Shown here: one piece after another, positions 1 to 12,404 of the stretch
Numbering within the stretch: the stretch's first letter is position 1
How the letters are laid out: every line of letters begins with the position of its first letter
Source of the DNA: Antitrichia curtipendula
Lineage: Eukaryota; Streptophyta; Bryopsida; Hypnales; Leucodontaceae
DNA: 64,000 bases
Assembly: GCA_951230915.1 (NCBI GenBank)
Contig: OX579634.1
Coordinates: forward strand, 50,481,570 to 50,545,569
Direction: 5' to 3'
Notes under the pieces: generated by a model
Databases searched by the model: none
What the model was told of the DNA's origin: nothing
What the model saw: only the letters and a program-made list of their open reading frames with translations
Translations under genes and position numbers: made by a program

Positions 1-124
1 GTCGTATTTTGTCAACAAGGCATATACTTTGACTATCTTTGAGGGCTTGATTTTTTTTAGTTGCTCGGGCAAACAAATATAAATCCTACGTGGCATGTAA
101 CTCCATGTAGTCATTTTTTTGGCT

Positions 125-420
125 GACATGGAATATGACTGTGGTTAGTCATATTTTGGTTGATGTGGAATATGACTTTGTACAGTCATATTTTTTGTAG
201 ATGTGGAATATGATTGTTGTTAGTCATATTTTTGAATGATGTGGAATATGATTGTTGTTAGTCATATTTTTGAATGATGTGGAATATGACTCTTGTTAGT
301 CATATTTTTGAATGATGTGGTAGTTCATATGGATGTCATTGGTAGTTTATGATTAACTGCAGTCATATTTTGGAAAATACAAAGTCATATTTTGGAAAAT
401 ACAAAGTCATATTTTGAAAA
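125..420. repeat. Tandem repeats carrying AGTCATATTTT
   Basis: About five direct units of 38-39 bp, each containing GTGGAATATGA and AGTCATATTTTT, are followed by three 23-bp units containing AGTCATATTTTGGAAAATAC. The same 11-mer is dense next to the transposon terminus at 1738, which suggests these are subterminal repeats of that element. Confidence 0.8.
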
Positions 421-839
421 AAACTCTATGTAGTTAAAAATGAATACATATGATTTTAAAGATATACAAGAGATAATCATATTGGAAAGGGAGAATGTAA
501 GAAGGAAAACAACTCTTTTCATTGACATTTATTAGTCACCAATACAAAATATATATACCACAATGAATCATCCACAAAATCTAATAAGACCTATATTCTT
601 TACAATAATGTGAAGATGGTTCTATTGCGTTGCAAGTAGCCTCCAGTGATTTTGTTTCAATTTTTGGTGCCTGCATAAACAATTAAAGAAATGGGAGGTT
701 AATTTTTAGTGAATGAACAACAAAGCTCAACCTTCAAAGGCTTACAACAACACAAAATATGTAGCTCAAGTTTAGAATAGGAAAATAAGAATGGTGATGG
801 AGAAAATAAGAAGAAAAAATAGACAAGCACTAAGAGATA

Positions 840-1400
840 ACAACAAGTAAGAGTTAAGATGCAACAAGAAATAAGAAGCAACAACTAAGACACAAGAAGA
901 AATAAGAAGCAACAACTAAGACACAAGAAGAAACAAGAAGCAACAACTAAGACACAACAAGAAACAAGAGTTAAGATGCAACAAAAAGAAACAAGAAGCA
1001 AGAATTAAAAAGCAACAAGAAGAAACAAAAAAAAAATAAGAAGAAGAAAAAAGAGTTAAAATGTTAGAGAAAGAAAGAGTTTAAATGCAACAATAAGAAA
1101 CAAGAAGCATGATTAGAACTAAGAAGTAACAAGAAAGAAGAGGTAAGATGCAACAAAAGACAACAACTAAGAAGCAATAACAAGTATGAGCTAAAACACA
1201 ATAAAAAGCAAGGAAGAAGGACCAAAAGAAGTGGCGGCTAGGGTTTCAAGACCCTAAAATATGGCAGCTAAGGTTTCAAGATCCTAAAAAGTGACGGCTA
1301 CGATTTCAAAATCCTAAAAAAGTAGTGGCTAGGGTTTCAAAACCCTAAAAAAGTGGTGACTAGGTTTCAAAATCCTAAAAAATAGGTGAGTAGGAATTCA
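840..1400. repeat. Purine-rich and AGGGTTTCAA tandem repeats
   Basis: From about 866 to 1010 a unit with AAGAAGCAACAACTAAGACA recurs with a period near 31-36 bp and decays into AAGAA-rich sequence. From 1228 to 1400 six units of about 36 bp contain variants of GGCTAGGGTTTCAAGACCCT, each a small imperfect foldback. There is no coding signal. Confidence 0.75.
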
Positions 1401-1899
1401 AAATCTTAAACAATGGCTTGTCCAATTTTTTTTTTAATTGCCCGTATTTTTCTTGAATTGCCCAAAACAAAAAAATGTCACTACCATGAAAATATGACTG
1501 ACAATATGACTTACTGTTCCCCAAACATGTTCCCTACGTTCCCTATGAAGTACTTTGGTATTCCTAATATAAGTATAGTGTATACTTGTGAAGTAGAAGG
1601 CCCAAAAATGACTGACAGTCATATTTTGCAGTCATATTTTTCCTCAAGGTGTTGGCCTTCAAGAATATGACTGCAACTAGTCATCAGTCATCCTCAGTCA
1701 TATTTTTACAGTCATAAAATATCTTTTTTCTTCTAGTGCCAGGTGTTGCTATGGTTCATCTTAAATTATCATATTTGTCAAACTTGACATTAGATGTCAA
1801 GAGGATTTTTCTTTCACTCAATAGCTAGATTCTAAACCCTTTTGCCAATTCGTTGTATCCTACAAATAAGAGTACTTTGACTTTAGAATCTAACTTATC

Positions 1900-3310
1900 C
1901 CACTAATTTTTTTCAATCCATATGTGAATTTTAGAGCCAAAGGTTCTAAGAAAAGAAATGTCAAGCAATTTTCTAAGGAATCGTTGGAATGGTGTTATTT
2001 GAAAATTAGCTATTGTGGGTGAGTGATTGATGATGAAGGCGGTTGTATTGATGGCTTTAGTCCATGGATATTGGGGAGTTGATACAAATATAGTCATACT
2101 TTGTGCCATGTCAAGTAGTTTCCTGTTGGTTCTTTCAGCAATTCCGTTTTGTTCTGGTGTGTGTGGATTAGTCAATTGTCATGTAATGCCAGCTTCTTCA
2201 CAAAATTTTGTGAAGTCTGATGAAAGGATTTCACCACCACGGTCACTCCTAATTGCACATATGCACTTGTTTGTTTGAAGTTCAATCATTGCTTTGAATA
2301 CCTTGAACTAATCGAAAGCCTCAGACTTGTGCCGTAAAAACCTCACCCAAATATAACAAGAAAAGTCATCAATAATCAACACAAAATAATTGGAACCGCC
2401 AAGTGATGTAACAAAGAGTGGTCCACATAAGTCGACGTGTAGGAATTGAAGCGACTGTAAAGCTCATGAAATACTTTGTTGGGAAAAACTTTCGTGACTT
2501 TGTTTGCCTACTTGGCAATGATCACATATTTTCTTGTGAATAGGGATATAAGGAATTCTTAAGGCAAGATGTTTAGCAGTAAGATCATGCAATCTATCAT
2601 AGCCGATATGCCCTAATCTGTGGTGCCAAAGTGGTGCCAAATCAATTTTGGATTGTACTAAGTTCACTGAGTTTTATGAGTTGATGGCAAACAACTGATA
2701 AATTCCGTTATGTTTATTTCTTACTACTTCAGCAATAATTTGTTTGTTACCTTGACTATACAATAAGCATTTTTGATTGTCAAAACAAGCAATAATTCCT
2801 TTGTCATTCAAAGAGCTGATAGACAGTAGATTCTTATCGACTCCAGGTACGTATAGAACACCATGAATATCCTTTACTTTTCCTGATGGAAGCGTGAAAT
2901 GAACAAATCATTTTCTTGTAACGAGATGTCCTTGACCTCCTGCAATTTTAACGACACCACCACTGTATTGGTGTAAGCTAGAGAAGTTGTTTGCAAAACC
3001 GGTAACATGTTGTGTTGCTCCCAAGTTTAGGTACCAACTTGAATCCGAATCGTTGATATTGAGTGACAAAATGGTAGCTTTGAACACTTCCTAGTATTGT
3101 TCATGATGCTGCTCAATGTCATTGTCATCATCAGCTATAGTACATGTTTTGAGGTTTGTCCATGACACCTTCTCTTGAATTAAATCTGCAGCAAAAGGCT
3201 TGATGCCGAGTTTGGCACGACAATCTGCCTCTAATTTTATGTATCCACCAATCTTTCTGGGCACATGTCTTTCAGATGTCCAACTTTGCCACGATAAAAA
3301 CATCGAATTT
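1900..3310 (-). mobile_element. Decayed Ty1/copia polyprotein fragment (zinc knuckle to integrase)
   Basis: Read on the minus strand, the gag-pol order is preserved. A damaged CCHC knuckle near 3255-3300 reads CFYRGKVGHLKDMC, with the second Cys replaced. A GAG-pre-integrase piece at 2464-2667 contains WHHRLGHIGYDRL and a CDHCQVGK motif. The integrase core at about 1903-2290 includes IRSDRGGEILSS and NPHTPEQNGIAERTNRK. Frameshifts and stops separate the pieces, including a TGA just before QLTNPHTPEQNG. The reverse transcriptase and LTRs are not seen in this orientation. It is an inactive relic. Confidence 0.85.
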
Positions 3311-3461
3311 GATGATTTGGATAATTGCCAAAGAGGTTATCTTGAAAGTTGTTCAAATGAATGAGCCTTGAGGTCAATTGAAGCCTTGCAATCGATTGTG
3401 AACAAGCACCCTTGCTAAAAACTTTGCTATGGAAAATGAACGAGATTCTTTCCTCAAGAAG

Positions 3462-3601
3462 AAAACCTGTGATAGCTAAATGGATCTATACAACTAAAAG
3501 ATGGGCAGATGGAAAACCTTCAAAACTCAAACCACAATTAGTGGCAAGAGGCTTTCAAAAAACTAAAGGAATAGACTAAAATGAGTTCTTTGCACCAAAC
3601 A
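3462..3601 (+). mobile_element. Ty1/copia reverse transcriptase fragment, opposite orientation
   Basis: The plus strand reads KWIYTTKRWADGKPSKLKPQ, then LVARGFQKTKGID, a stop, and NEFFAPN. This matches the N-terminal conserved block of copia reverse transcriptases. It lies on the opposite strand to the gag-integrase relic just upstream, so it comes from another insertion or from an inversion. It is a pseudogene fragment of about 45 codons. Confidence 0.75.
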
Positions 3602-3968
3602 AATCAACTCCATTCGCGAATCAAATACTCAAATTGATGAGCTACAACCTCCAATCATCAAATCAAGAAAACAACATTGATATCCAATTCCGGCTCACCA
3701 TTGTCATTATAATTGAAAGCCACTCTGACCTGCTTTCTTCTATTCACGCAACTTGATTGCTCATCCTTTAGAGTTAACTCTCCTTGTTACTCCCAGTTGC
3801 TTTGTAAACTACTACTATAGGTTTTTGGTTTCTCAATCGAAGTATCTTGGTGCAAGGGGGTGTTGACAAATGTTCATCCATCCACCTTGGTCTTCTTTCT
3901 CATTCATCGAATTATTTGTATATAACTTATATATTGGCCTTTGGCCTCTCATAAATACATTGAATAAC

Positions 3969-4170
3969 CACTAGAAGAAATCCATGTTTTTTTTGACGTC
4001 TAAAAATTGGACGTCAAAATTTTTGGACATCAAACATAACATTAAAATGTTAGTTTTGATGTACGTGCGTACAAGTGTTTCTTGTTGTTTGCACATCATG
4101 CATAGATTGCTGAAAAACAAGAATGTCCTTAGCTACTTCACCAATAATTGCAATAGCATTCTACAAAAAT
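3969..4170 (+). mobile_element. Solo CACTA-like terminus with foldback
   Basis: The sequence at 3969 begins CACTAGAAGAAATCCATG, a CACTA-type terminus pointing rightwards. It is followed by repeated TTGGACGTCAAAA / TTGGACATCAAA motifs and a hairpin at about 4026-4062 with arms ACATCAAACATAACATT and its near complement. No matching right end was found nearby, so it is probably truncated. Confidence 0.4.
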
Positions 4171-5067
4171 AAAATTATGAAAATTTATATTTGCTTTAAG
4201 TGGTTTCTTGCACATTGCAATGAACTCTACAAATCGATTATTCTTTCACCAATTCTTTCAAACAAAATGCCCCAGTGTTAAGAAATGGCAGTTTTTGGGT
4301 GGTTTTGGTAAAAATATAGTCAAGGAACTTAGAGCATTAATCCCCAAGAGTCCCTGGGAGGAAGATTGATGTAGATTTTGAGTTTTTGAGCAAGTAAATT
4401 ATGGTGCAAGAAGAATTTAGACATTTGATCTTCATTTTTGCAATTTCTTTTTTGCACATTCTTACATGAATTCATTCATAACTTTGCACAACAATCATGA
4501 AGCACCAAGTGACCGTGCTAGTTGCATCGTTGAAGAATAGACAAAAATTGCCCTTTTAGCATACTTGGATGTACTTCAGCGAATGAGCTCTTGGCAACAT
4601 TCACAATCCACCCAACTCTCTGAGCAGAAAAAATAACTCGAGTGCCTCGATTTTTTTGAAATGGACGGGAACAAAACAAGCAAAAGGAGCACGCCAAAAG
4701 GTTAGAAGCGAAGCTTTTACTTTATGGACGCCACTGTTCCATTTGCCTGAGTAGCACTAACGGAGCTTCATCAGTGTCAGAAGACGGAGATAGAAACAGA
4801 CCGCCTCCGGTGATGACCCAGAGCTTGGCGCCAAGATCGACGAAACCGTGCATTGCAGAAGCTCTCGCTGGATCCTGATGAGTGATGAGCCGGCTTGGCT
4901 CTGCAGCATTTCAATCCGGAGTGACAGCATTGATGGTGAGAGTCTCATCGAGACAAACGTCTTAGAATACGGTGCGGAACTGCGGGAGGTCTCGAATTTA
5001 GGGTTGAGAGGGGGAACGAACGCGCGATGGAGGAGGAGCTTCTTCGGGATCGGAGCTCGGGAACGGG
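4171..5067. other. Intergenic region and NEDD1 promoter
   Basis: No gene is supported from 4171 to about 4700. From about 4740 the base composition turns GC-richer. This is most likely the promoter and 5' leader of the downstream NEDD1 gene. Open frames on both strands at 4757-5267 look like composition effects, because none shows domain-like sequence. Confidence 0.5.
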
Positions 5068-5163
5068 ATGGAAAGACATGGAGCTGAGGTTCGGGTGAGA
5101 CAGTTTTCGCGGAGGTCACAACGAATCACGAGGAGAGTTTCTTTTTTTCGTTTAGTGGATTGA
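5068..5163 (+). promoter_or_regulatory. Upstream ORF ending 3 nt before the NEDD1 start
   Basis: An ATG at 5068 opens a 31-codon frame that ends at TGA 5161-5163. Three bases separate this stop from the NEDD1 ATG at 5167 (TGAGCTATGG). If transcripts start upstream of 5068, ribosomes would have to reinitiate or leaky-scan. The transcription start is not known. Confidence 0.45.
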
Positions 5164-5166
5164 GCT

Positions 5167-8100
5167 ATGGCACAGGGGACGTCGCTGCTGGCTGCGTGCG
5201 GAGGCGAAACGGTGAAACTGTTTGATGTGTCGATTGAGACAGGGGACCCCTGCACGTTCCAATACACTCCCTCTCCCGGGTATCAAGTCAATTGCGCGCG
5301 ATGGAACCACACCAGTAAGTTCGGCATTGGCTTCGTGTTCCGGTGTTTTCGAATGATCTTACGATTTTAGGGGAAGATTGGGAGTTGGTGAGTTAGGTGC
5401 TGGAATAGTCCTGGAGAAGCGAGGTCGCTTCTGCGTTTTTTATGCACGATGCTTGAAGTGCAGACGCATGTGAATTCTCTTTGTCGTGTTCTTCTGATCG
5501 TCAAACGTAGTTGCAATTCTTTCGCGGATATGCCAGCTGTTATGTTTTAGAACAGAGGCAAGCCATGCGTTTATTGTAGGTTGCGAACGCCTACTTGAAT
5601 GCACGTGTTTGGATTGCTGAGAGTTGACGGATAGCATGAGCCATTGCATTGCGCTAGAAATTAAATATTCTTGACGGCAGCCAGCAGAATATATCTTCCT
5701 TGAAGCCCGCTGCAGTCGTTTGAGGGAATATGGCGGCACGTTTAGCTTCGCATTGGTGTTTGTGTAAAATGGCGATGTACTGATGAGCACAGTTTTGAGT
5801 AGGCTAGCTGGAGTATTCTGTGCGAAGACAGAGTGTAGAAACGAGGGAACGTTGGGCTCTTCCGATTTAGTAATGGTGGACGTACTTGAGTTTAATTCGT
5901 GAACTTCGCTGACATGAACATCAGTCAAAGAGATATAGGAATTGACTTGGTCTGAATGTTAGTGTCTTTCATTTCGTAACAGTGCCTGAAAATAGTGCTC
6001 TCCTGTTCAGCGAGAGGAAGTTTAACAGTTTGATGGCAGTAGGGTTAGACTTTTAAGGACTCTGCTACCAGGGTTGACTTGTCGGTAGAAAGCAACCGTT
6101 CCCGTTGCATATCTTGGGTAGTAGCATGAAATTAATGCACAATAATTCGCTAGAGTATGCGTAACCTACAATGACCACATTGATCCAAGTTGCGTCTGTT
6201 TTACCACTGTGTACGAATGTTGCTGTCATTACGTGGAGATTCGTGTAGAAGGTCGCCCTTGCCACCACTTGTGAAACCGCATCATGATGTGCTAGAGGTG
6301 AAGAGGATTGGTTTGAAGAATAGTATCCTAGTGTTTTTTGAAAGGAGCTATCGCTTTATTTGAAGGATGTCTTCCTGACCTGTTGATTTCACCATTTGCA
6401 TCACGGACTCCTTGAAATAGGTGTAAAGGTTTTCCTCTGGTAGGTTTTGACCCATTCTGAAGCATCTGTTCCGCAGATTTGGTGGTTGCAAGTGCCGGAG
6501 AAGATTGCAAGATCTCGCTGTGGATGAAAAATGGTCAGACAGTAGGAGTCGTACCTCAACCTCGTGCAGAAGGAGATGACAATATCGATGTAAGTGTGGA
6601 GGACAATGTTGTATTTCTGAAGTAGTGCAATGCGTAATGCTTATGAAAAGAGGCATTGACGTTTGATCCTTTGTCGAAGCTACGGCACGCCAGGGGAGTG
6701 GTTTTGTAACGAAGCGTGATGTGCTGGCAGAGCTTATCCGTAAAGCGGAGAAGTTTGTACAGAATTCGACTCTTGGGGGAGTAATTGCTTGTGTTTTTTT
6801 TATTGCAGGAGTCGATTTTGGGAATCTGTTTCAGCAGCAAAGGCTCCCGGTACCTTGGTTCAGGTGGAACTGGAAAGATTGTCCGTGTCTGGGATTTGCA
6901 AAGGAGGAGATGTATCAAGTGGTTGAAGGGCCACACCGATACCATCACTGGCGTTATGTACAACTGTAGAGATGAGCACTTGGCTTCCATCAGCATGAAG
7001 GGTGATTTGATCATCCACAACCTTGCATCAGGAACCAGAGCCGCAGAGCTCAAAGATCCTCATAATCAGGTATGAACACGTTCGAACTTGTTGCACTTCT
7101 TGGTCTTTTGGTAAAGATCTGATGGATTATCTCAAGAACATTATGTTTTTTTTCCATTGGATCAGGTTCTCAGAGTTATGGAGTACTCTCGATTGAGTAG
7201 ACATCTGCTACTGACTGCTGGTGACGACGGCACTGTCCATTTGTGGGACACCACTTCACGTAGTCCCAAGGCAGGTCAATTCTTGTCTTTCCACTGCACT
7301 CCTCTATCCGATTTTGTGCTTCAACTTCTCCTTGTCAACCTATTTATTGGGGCGGTTGCATTCGACCGAATGTTGGAATGTTTTTGCTGAGTTTAGATGC
7401 CTTTAGTTGGACGCTGAGTTCCTGATTGACCTGCCGTGTCGTTGTTTCTTAAAATCCCGTTGTTTTTCGATAGAGGAAGACCAGTTTCTGTTTTCAAGTT
7501 CAGAGTTTGGCATCTAGGAATTCAATTATCCCTGGAATGGTTGTTCTGCCTCTTGTTTTTCTCGAGATGTTTACCTCTCATGTGGGAGCTTATGTTGCAC
7601 TGTAAGCGAGTGTATACGTGTTCGTCTCTAACAATAAGCTTCTTTTGCCGCAGTTATCCTGGCTGAAGCAGCACTCGGCACCTACGACAGGGATCTGCTT
7701 CTCACCGACGTCTGACAAGGTCCGTTTTTGCGACCTTGTCTGAAACCATTGAAACTGGGATTTTATTCTCTACTGTGATCATCGAAGAAGTCGCTCGGAC
7801 TGAACGATCTTAGGCGCCCTTCAATCTTCGTTCACTCGCGACCTTTCTGAAATTCCAAAAGAATTGAAAGTTATCTTAAGCGAAATACTATTCGCGAAAG
7901 TGGGCATTAGACCCGACTTCTTGTGTTTCAAAATTTCCGGTTGTTTCTCTTTTCATTTGGAAATTCAATCTTTACTTTGAAAGCTCTGCACTGCGTTGTT
8001 TATCTGGTTCGATGCTGGACATGAGGTTTGTCTGGTATCTAGACACAGATTTGGCAATGTGAAGAGGCTGCTACCTCTTTGTAGCCGAATTGATTGAATT

Positions 8101-11100
8101 ATCAGATGCTGGTTAAGGTGCAGCGATTATGTGCATCCTGTTCTAATATTTAATGCAAAATGTATTGCCAGATGATTGTGAGTGGTGGACTTGACAAGAA
8201 GTTGTATACATATGACCCTGGTGTTAAAAAGCCTGTTTACTGTGTACCGTTTGAAGCTCCTTTTGCGTCTTTGGCTTTTAGGGATGATGGCAACACCCTG
8301 GCCGCTGGTACCAATAGTGGCCGGGTTGTGTTTTATGACGTTCGTGGTCGTCCCCAGCCCTTCACGATTCTTCGAGCTTACAGTGCTGCAGAGGTGAGCG
8401 GAAATGCATTATGGTGCATTCCCAAAGTTATTTGAAGCTGCCTTCATTATCGAGGAGAGGTTTGAATGCTTCGTCTTGATGTTGCGCAAATCGTGTTCTA
8501 TGAGGTTCGCAAGGGAGGGGATGATCATTGTATACAAATTCATGCACTTAACGTGCCCCTTCTCGGCCATGCAGCTCTTTCTTTTTTTACTGTTTCAACG
8601 TGCTGTAACCTGCGGTGTTTATAATTTCCCTACTCTCTATTCTTCACACTTGTGCACCTTTTCCCTTCCCGTTCGTGCAGGCCGTGACAAGCTTGAGTTG
8701 GCAGCGTTCGAATCCAATTGCTGTCCGAGATTCAAGATCTGGAGAGTCTGCTCTTCTAGGTAATAGCAACGAAGAATCAGTTATAATGCCAGATCCTCTT
8801 CCTGCTGGCACCAGAGGGCGAACAACAACCGGTGCTGCTTCTTCTAAACCTAGCAACCGGACAAACCAGGATCCTACAGGTGCTGGTGGGCCTCCCAGGC
8901 CCAAGTCAGCGGGAGGAGATGTTACACCTCTATCTTCCATGCGCGCATGGGGAAACGGTCCCATCTCTCGACTTCAAACTCCTAGGACGAACTCGTTCAA
9001 CTCTGGGAAAGATGACATGGAGGTTTTTTCACCTCTCGTTGATGTACAACCCATTACGCCTTCCATCTCCGGTTACTGGGACGGAGGAGGTACTGGAGAT
9101 GAATTTAACAAGGATATGGCAGCTCTTGGAGGAGACAATAGAAGGATCAGTACTTGGGGAACCCCTTCAGTCCGCCAGTTCCCTAACATTGAGGAAGTGA
9201 AAGAGGATAGACGGGAGTCGCGAGACTCACGCGATTCCAGTGTTTCACGCAGGTCTTCTCTCGGAGGTCGGCAGGTGCATCTCCTAACCACCGAAGTTTG
9301 CGTAGCATCACTGCACAGAAAGCACCATCTTAGAACCGATACTGAAGTCTATCTCTTCAAATGCTTATTACTACGCTGGGTGTATGTCTTTGCTTCCCTA
9401 TTTTGGGGGATAATTTCCTTCTTTCAGCGATAAGTTTCCAGGTAGTATGTAGTTGTTCGATCCTACAGGTACTCTTGAAATGAAACCAGCGCAGGGCTGC
9501 TTGGATTTCTGTCGTTGCTCGTGGTGTTTTCATTTTGGCGTTTTCACGTTGACGTATTTTTTGGGTGGGTTATCGATTTGATATTCTAATGCATGCGATT
9601 ATTTGGCAGGGCGATTTACAGGGAAGATTGTCTCTTGGGTCTTCTATGACAGTTACCCCTCCCGCAGGAATATCCAGTAAGCTGGACCGATCTCCATCCG
9701 TGACGCCTCCTGAGGCTTGGGGTGGCGAAGCTTTGGAGAAAGCTGGTTCAAGGCAACCGACTATGTCCAGGTTCGTGTTTTCCCATTTTTTCGGTTGTAA
9801 TCTGCATGCTTGAAGTTTTTTTTTTACGGGACGGGCATTGACGGTCGTAGGATGGTCCTGAGTTTCTCATCAGGGGGAAATTATGTAGCTGTTTCATTTA
9901 CGGTGCGCTGGATTTTTCACTGAATTGTCATCATCGATTTGTGTACGATCTACAGATTTGCATACAGTAGCTCTTTTTCTCAAGTGCAACTGCATATTAG
10001 ATTCATGCTACTCGTGTTTTTCTCTTATTCAGAGTGGTCCTTGCGTGGTGCAGGTTTGGTTCAACTACAGGTCTTCCATCATCCCGATTCGATTCATTGG
10101 CAACTCCCGCAGAAAGCAAACATCCTTCTTCTGCCAAAAGTGACATCCTATCGCTTCGATCCTTAGATCAAGAGTCGTCCGTACCCGTAACAAATGGCGT
10201 GGCCCATCAGCCAGCCACTGTGTCAGCGAGTAACTTTGAAGCGGCAGCTATGGCCGCTAACAAGAAGTTGTTGTCGTACGAGGCACGGGATCTGAACTCC
10301 AGCTTTTCACGATCTCTTCCTGGGGTCTTTCCAGGATCTGCCGGGGATGCAGGATCCCCTAAGCAAAGGAAGTCGGGGTTGGAGAGACGAGAGGACAGGG
10401 GTGGGGTGTCAGGAAGTTCTGAAGGAATGAAGGACCTTGAGAACGGCTATTTGTCAAGATCGGATGTAGCCGGTTCCGCAGGGGCCACTCCACCTGCAAC
10501 AAACGTATGCATCCTTGAGCCCAGTTCGTGACAATGCATGTCGTTACACTGCAGTCCTGTTTCGTTCTTGATTTCTCCCTCGTCAACTTACGCTCAGTAC
10601 ATGTTGCGACATTTGGCAGGGCCATTCTCAAGGGAATGGGCAAAGAGCTCAGTCGCCACTGGAGCAGCAGCAACAGCAGCAAGGGATAGGAGCTACTGGT
10701 TTCGCTCTCCAGCTGGTTCAAAGAGGACTGGAAGAAAGTCTTGGTGCAGTCCAGCGAGCAATTCATGAGGAGGTCCAAAACTTGCATTTGGAGCTTCTTC
10801 GGCAGTTTCACATTCAGCAGGTAACTCGTCTGCTTCATCCCGGCTGAGGAATCCCTCGCCACGGTCCGGTCATGAGGAGTGACAAAGATGTACTCGTCTT
10901 GTGTATCATTATGGTCCACTGTCTCCGCTATCTGCTCAGATATGTCTGTTTGGTTTCGTCGAACAAATCCGAATTGCATGAGCTCATTCGTTTTCGATTT
11001 TCCGATGTCCGGTTTCTTTTTGAAGTCGTCACGATAAGGAGCATGTTTTTTGGTTTGTTTTCTGAAGTGAGTTCCGTTTCTGCAGACGGAAATGGGTAGC

Positions 11101-11193
11101 ATGATGGATTCCTTCCTAGCGAAGCAGGCGGAGCTTGTTGAGGAGATCAAGACTCTTCGTAGAGAAAATCAACAGCTACGAGATCTTTACTGA
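5167..11193 (+). CDS. NEDD1: NEDD1 / GCP-WD, WD40 protein that recruits the gamma-tubulin complex
   Basis: Eleven exons: 5167-5314, 6477-6589, 6809-7069, 7166-7270, 7654-7719, 8172-8393, 8681-9274, 9610-9770, 10054-10504, 10620-10820, 11086-11193. All join in phase to give 809 residues. The N-terminal half (about 1-305) is a WD40 propeller with VRVWD near 112-116, [11 protein letters not shown] near 192-202 and [12 protein letters not shown] near 234-245. A long Ser/Pro/Gly-rich linker follows. The C-terminus (708-809) is helical, with [15 protein letters not shown] and [14 protein letters not shown], the conserved gamma-tubulin-interacting end. In the known family NEDD1 anchors gamma-tubulin ring complexes on spindle and phragmoplast microtubules. 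Length and exon content agree with the Arabidopsis protein as I remember it (about 780 residues). The fourth intron has a GC donor. The start is the first ATG of the propeller frame. Confidence 0.93.
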
Positions 11194-12404
11194 CGATAGT
11201 TTAGTGAACCATGTTACCTGGCGAGCTTTAGGATTGAGTCAATTTTGGGTACCGGCATATGCCTAAACCACGTGGAGCCGTCACGGTACGGATGTATAGA
11301 AGAGCGGGCATTGCCATTGTATTCATCATGTTCCTGTGAGCGTAACTTGCTTATCTCTTTGAAGTGCGATGGAGACCACATTGTGGTCTCATATTTTTCT
11401 TAGGAGTTTGAAGAGTTTTATTTTGAATTCGTAGTTGTTCAAATTATCATTTTATTTTTTGAACTGACGCATGCCATCCTCGTTACGTTATCCTATGTGT
11501 TTTAAGGCCCTTTTCCGTTATAATGTGGTCGTTCAAAATGGCATCTCAATTTGTCTAGTCGTCCGCCCGGCTAGGGTTATTTCGATCAGGTGAATAACTT
11601 GTTTGATTTGAACGTATTACGTGAAGGTGAACTTTCATGCGGCCTTCACTGCATTTCTAGTGTTGGAGATCGCTCTTAAAATCTAATCGCTAGGGTTGCT
11701 TGGTTCCCTTGGGTAGGCGACCTCTTTCCGATCACTATCTCTTTACGGTTCGTTAAACTGCTTTGTTTCCGATGAGGTGTGGTTTAGGGTGAAATCTCAT
11801 CTGTTTAGGTGACAGCTCAAGCAAGCACAACTGTCAGGGAGGCCTAATTTGAAAGCCTTCAATGATCACAAGATGTCCATTAGAAGCCACAGTTATCACC
11901 TACTTTGAAGCATGAAGCATGGTCAATTTTGTAATCAGCCTATGGTTGGAAATGTGGGGCCCTAGATAACAAGAATGGATAACAAGAATGGATTGAATAG
12001 AATCATTCCAAAAGAAATTAATAATTATTTAATTTTTGAGTGAAAAAAAGGAACAAACTTTGGAGCCCTCTGCAAATCTATTTCTGTACGGGAGATTCTT
12101 CCCCTCACCAAATGCATACTGGAAATGCAGTAAATTGCTTAAACAATTGGAATGAGGTTGGCTACCTCTGTTTATTGCTGATCTACATCCACTATTATCG
12201 CATTGTTATCCCTTAATGGATTGGTGTTGGTGCAGCTTTTTGTATACTTCACGGAGTATATGTTTATGTAATTTTTCAATTAAAGTTGTAGACGGGTGGG
12301 TCATCTTCGTCACTTCTACGGTCGTGCTCAGATTCCCATCATCACTCTTCGAATGTTTGCATTTGACGCGCTAGCTACTTTAGCGGGTCACGAGTGTAGG
12401 CAAT
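11194..12404. other. NEDD1 3' region and intergenic sequence
   Basis: The stretch after the NEDD1 stop is probably 3' UTR for the first few hundred bases (T-rich around 11390-11460). Beyond that there is no open frame with domain character, no RNA gene and no clear repeat. Confidence 0.5.

Larger units (their letters stand above)
1..1738. mobile_element. End of a CACTA (En/Spm-type) DNA transposon with subterminal repeats
   Basis: The stretch ends at 1738 in TTTCTTCTAGTG, the inverse of the CACTAGAAGAAA terminus typical of CACTA elements. The 11-mer AGTCATATTTT or its inverse recurs many times: five units of about 38 bp at 125-320, 23-bp units at 358-420, and a dense group at 1490-1735 next to the terminus. 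Such subterminal repeats are a hallmark of the family. Between them lie purine-rich tandem units at about 840-1010 and about 36-bp units at 1228-1400 containing short foldbacks around GGGTTTCAAGACCC. No transposase is seen, so this is a terminal part whose other end lies outside the window, or a non-autonomous element. Confidence 0.55.

Noticed and set aside
4757..5928. Minus-strand frames of 89-162 codons around the NEDD1 start
   Set aside because: They overlap the promoter, exon 1 and intron 1 of NEDD1, show no recognisable domain, and end or begin without splice logic.
6556..7053. 165-codon minus-strand frame over NEDD1 exons 2-3
   Set aside because: It is antisense to conserved WD40 exons and the amino acid pattern is not protein-like.
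10359..11150. 263-codon minus-strand frame across the NEDD1 C-terminus
   Set aside because: It lies antisense to three well-supported NEDD1 exons and has no domain-like sequence; its openness reflects the codon use of the sense gene.
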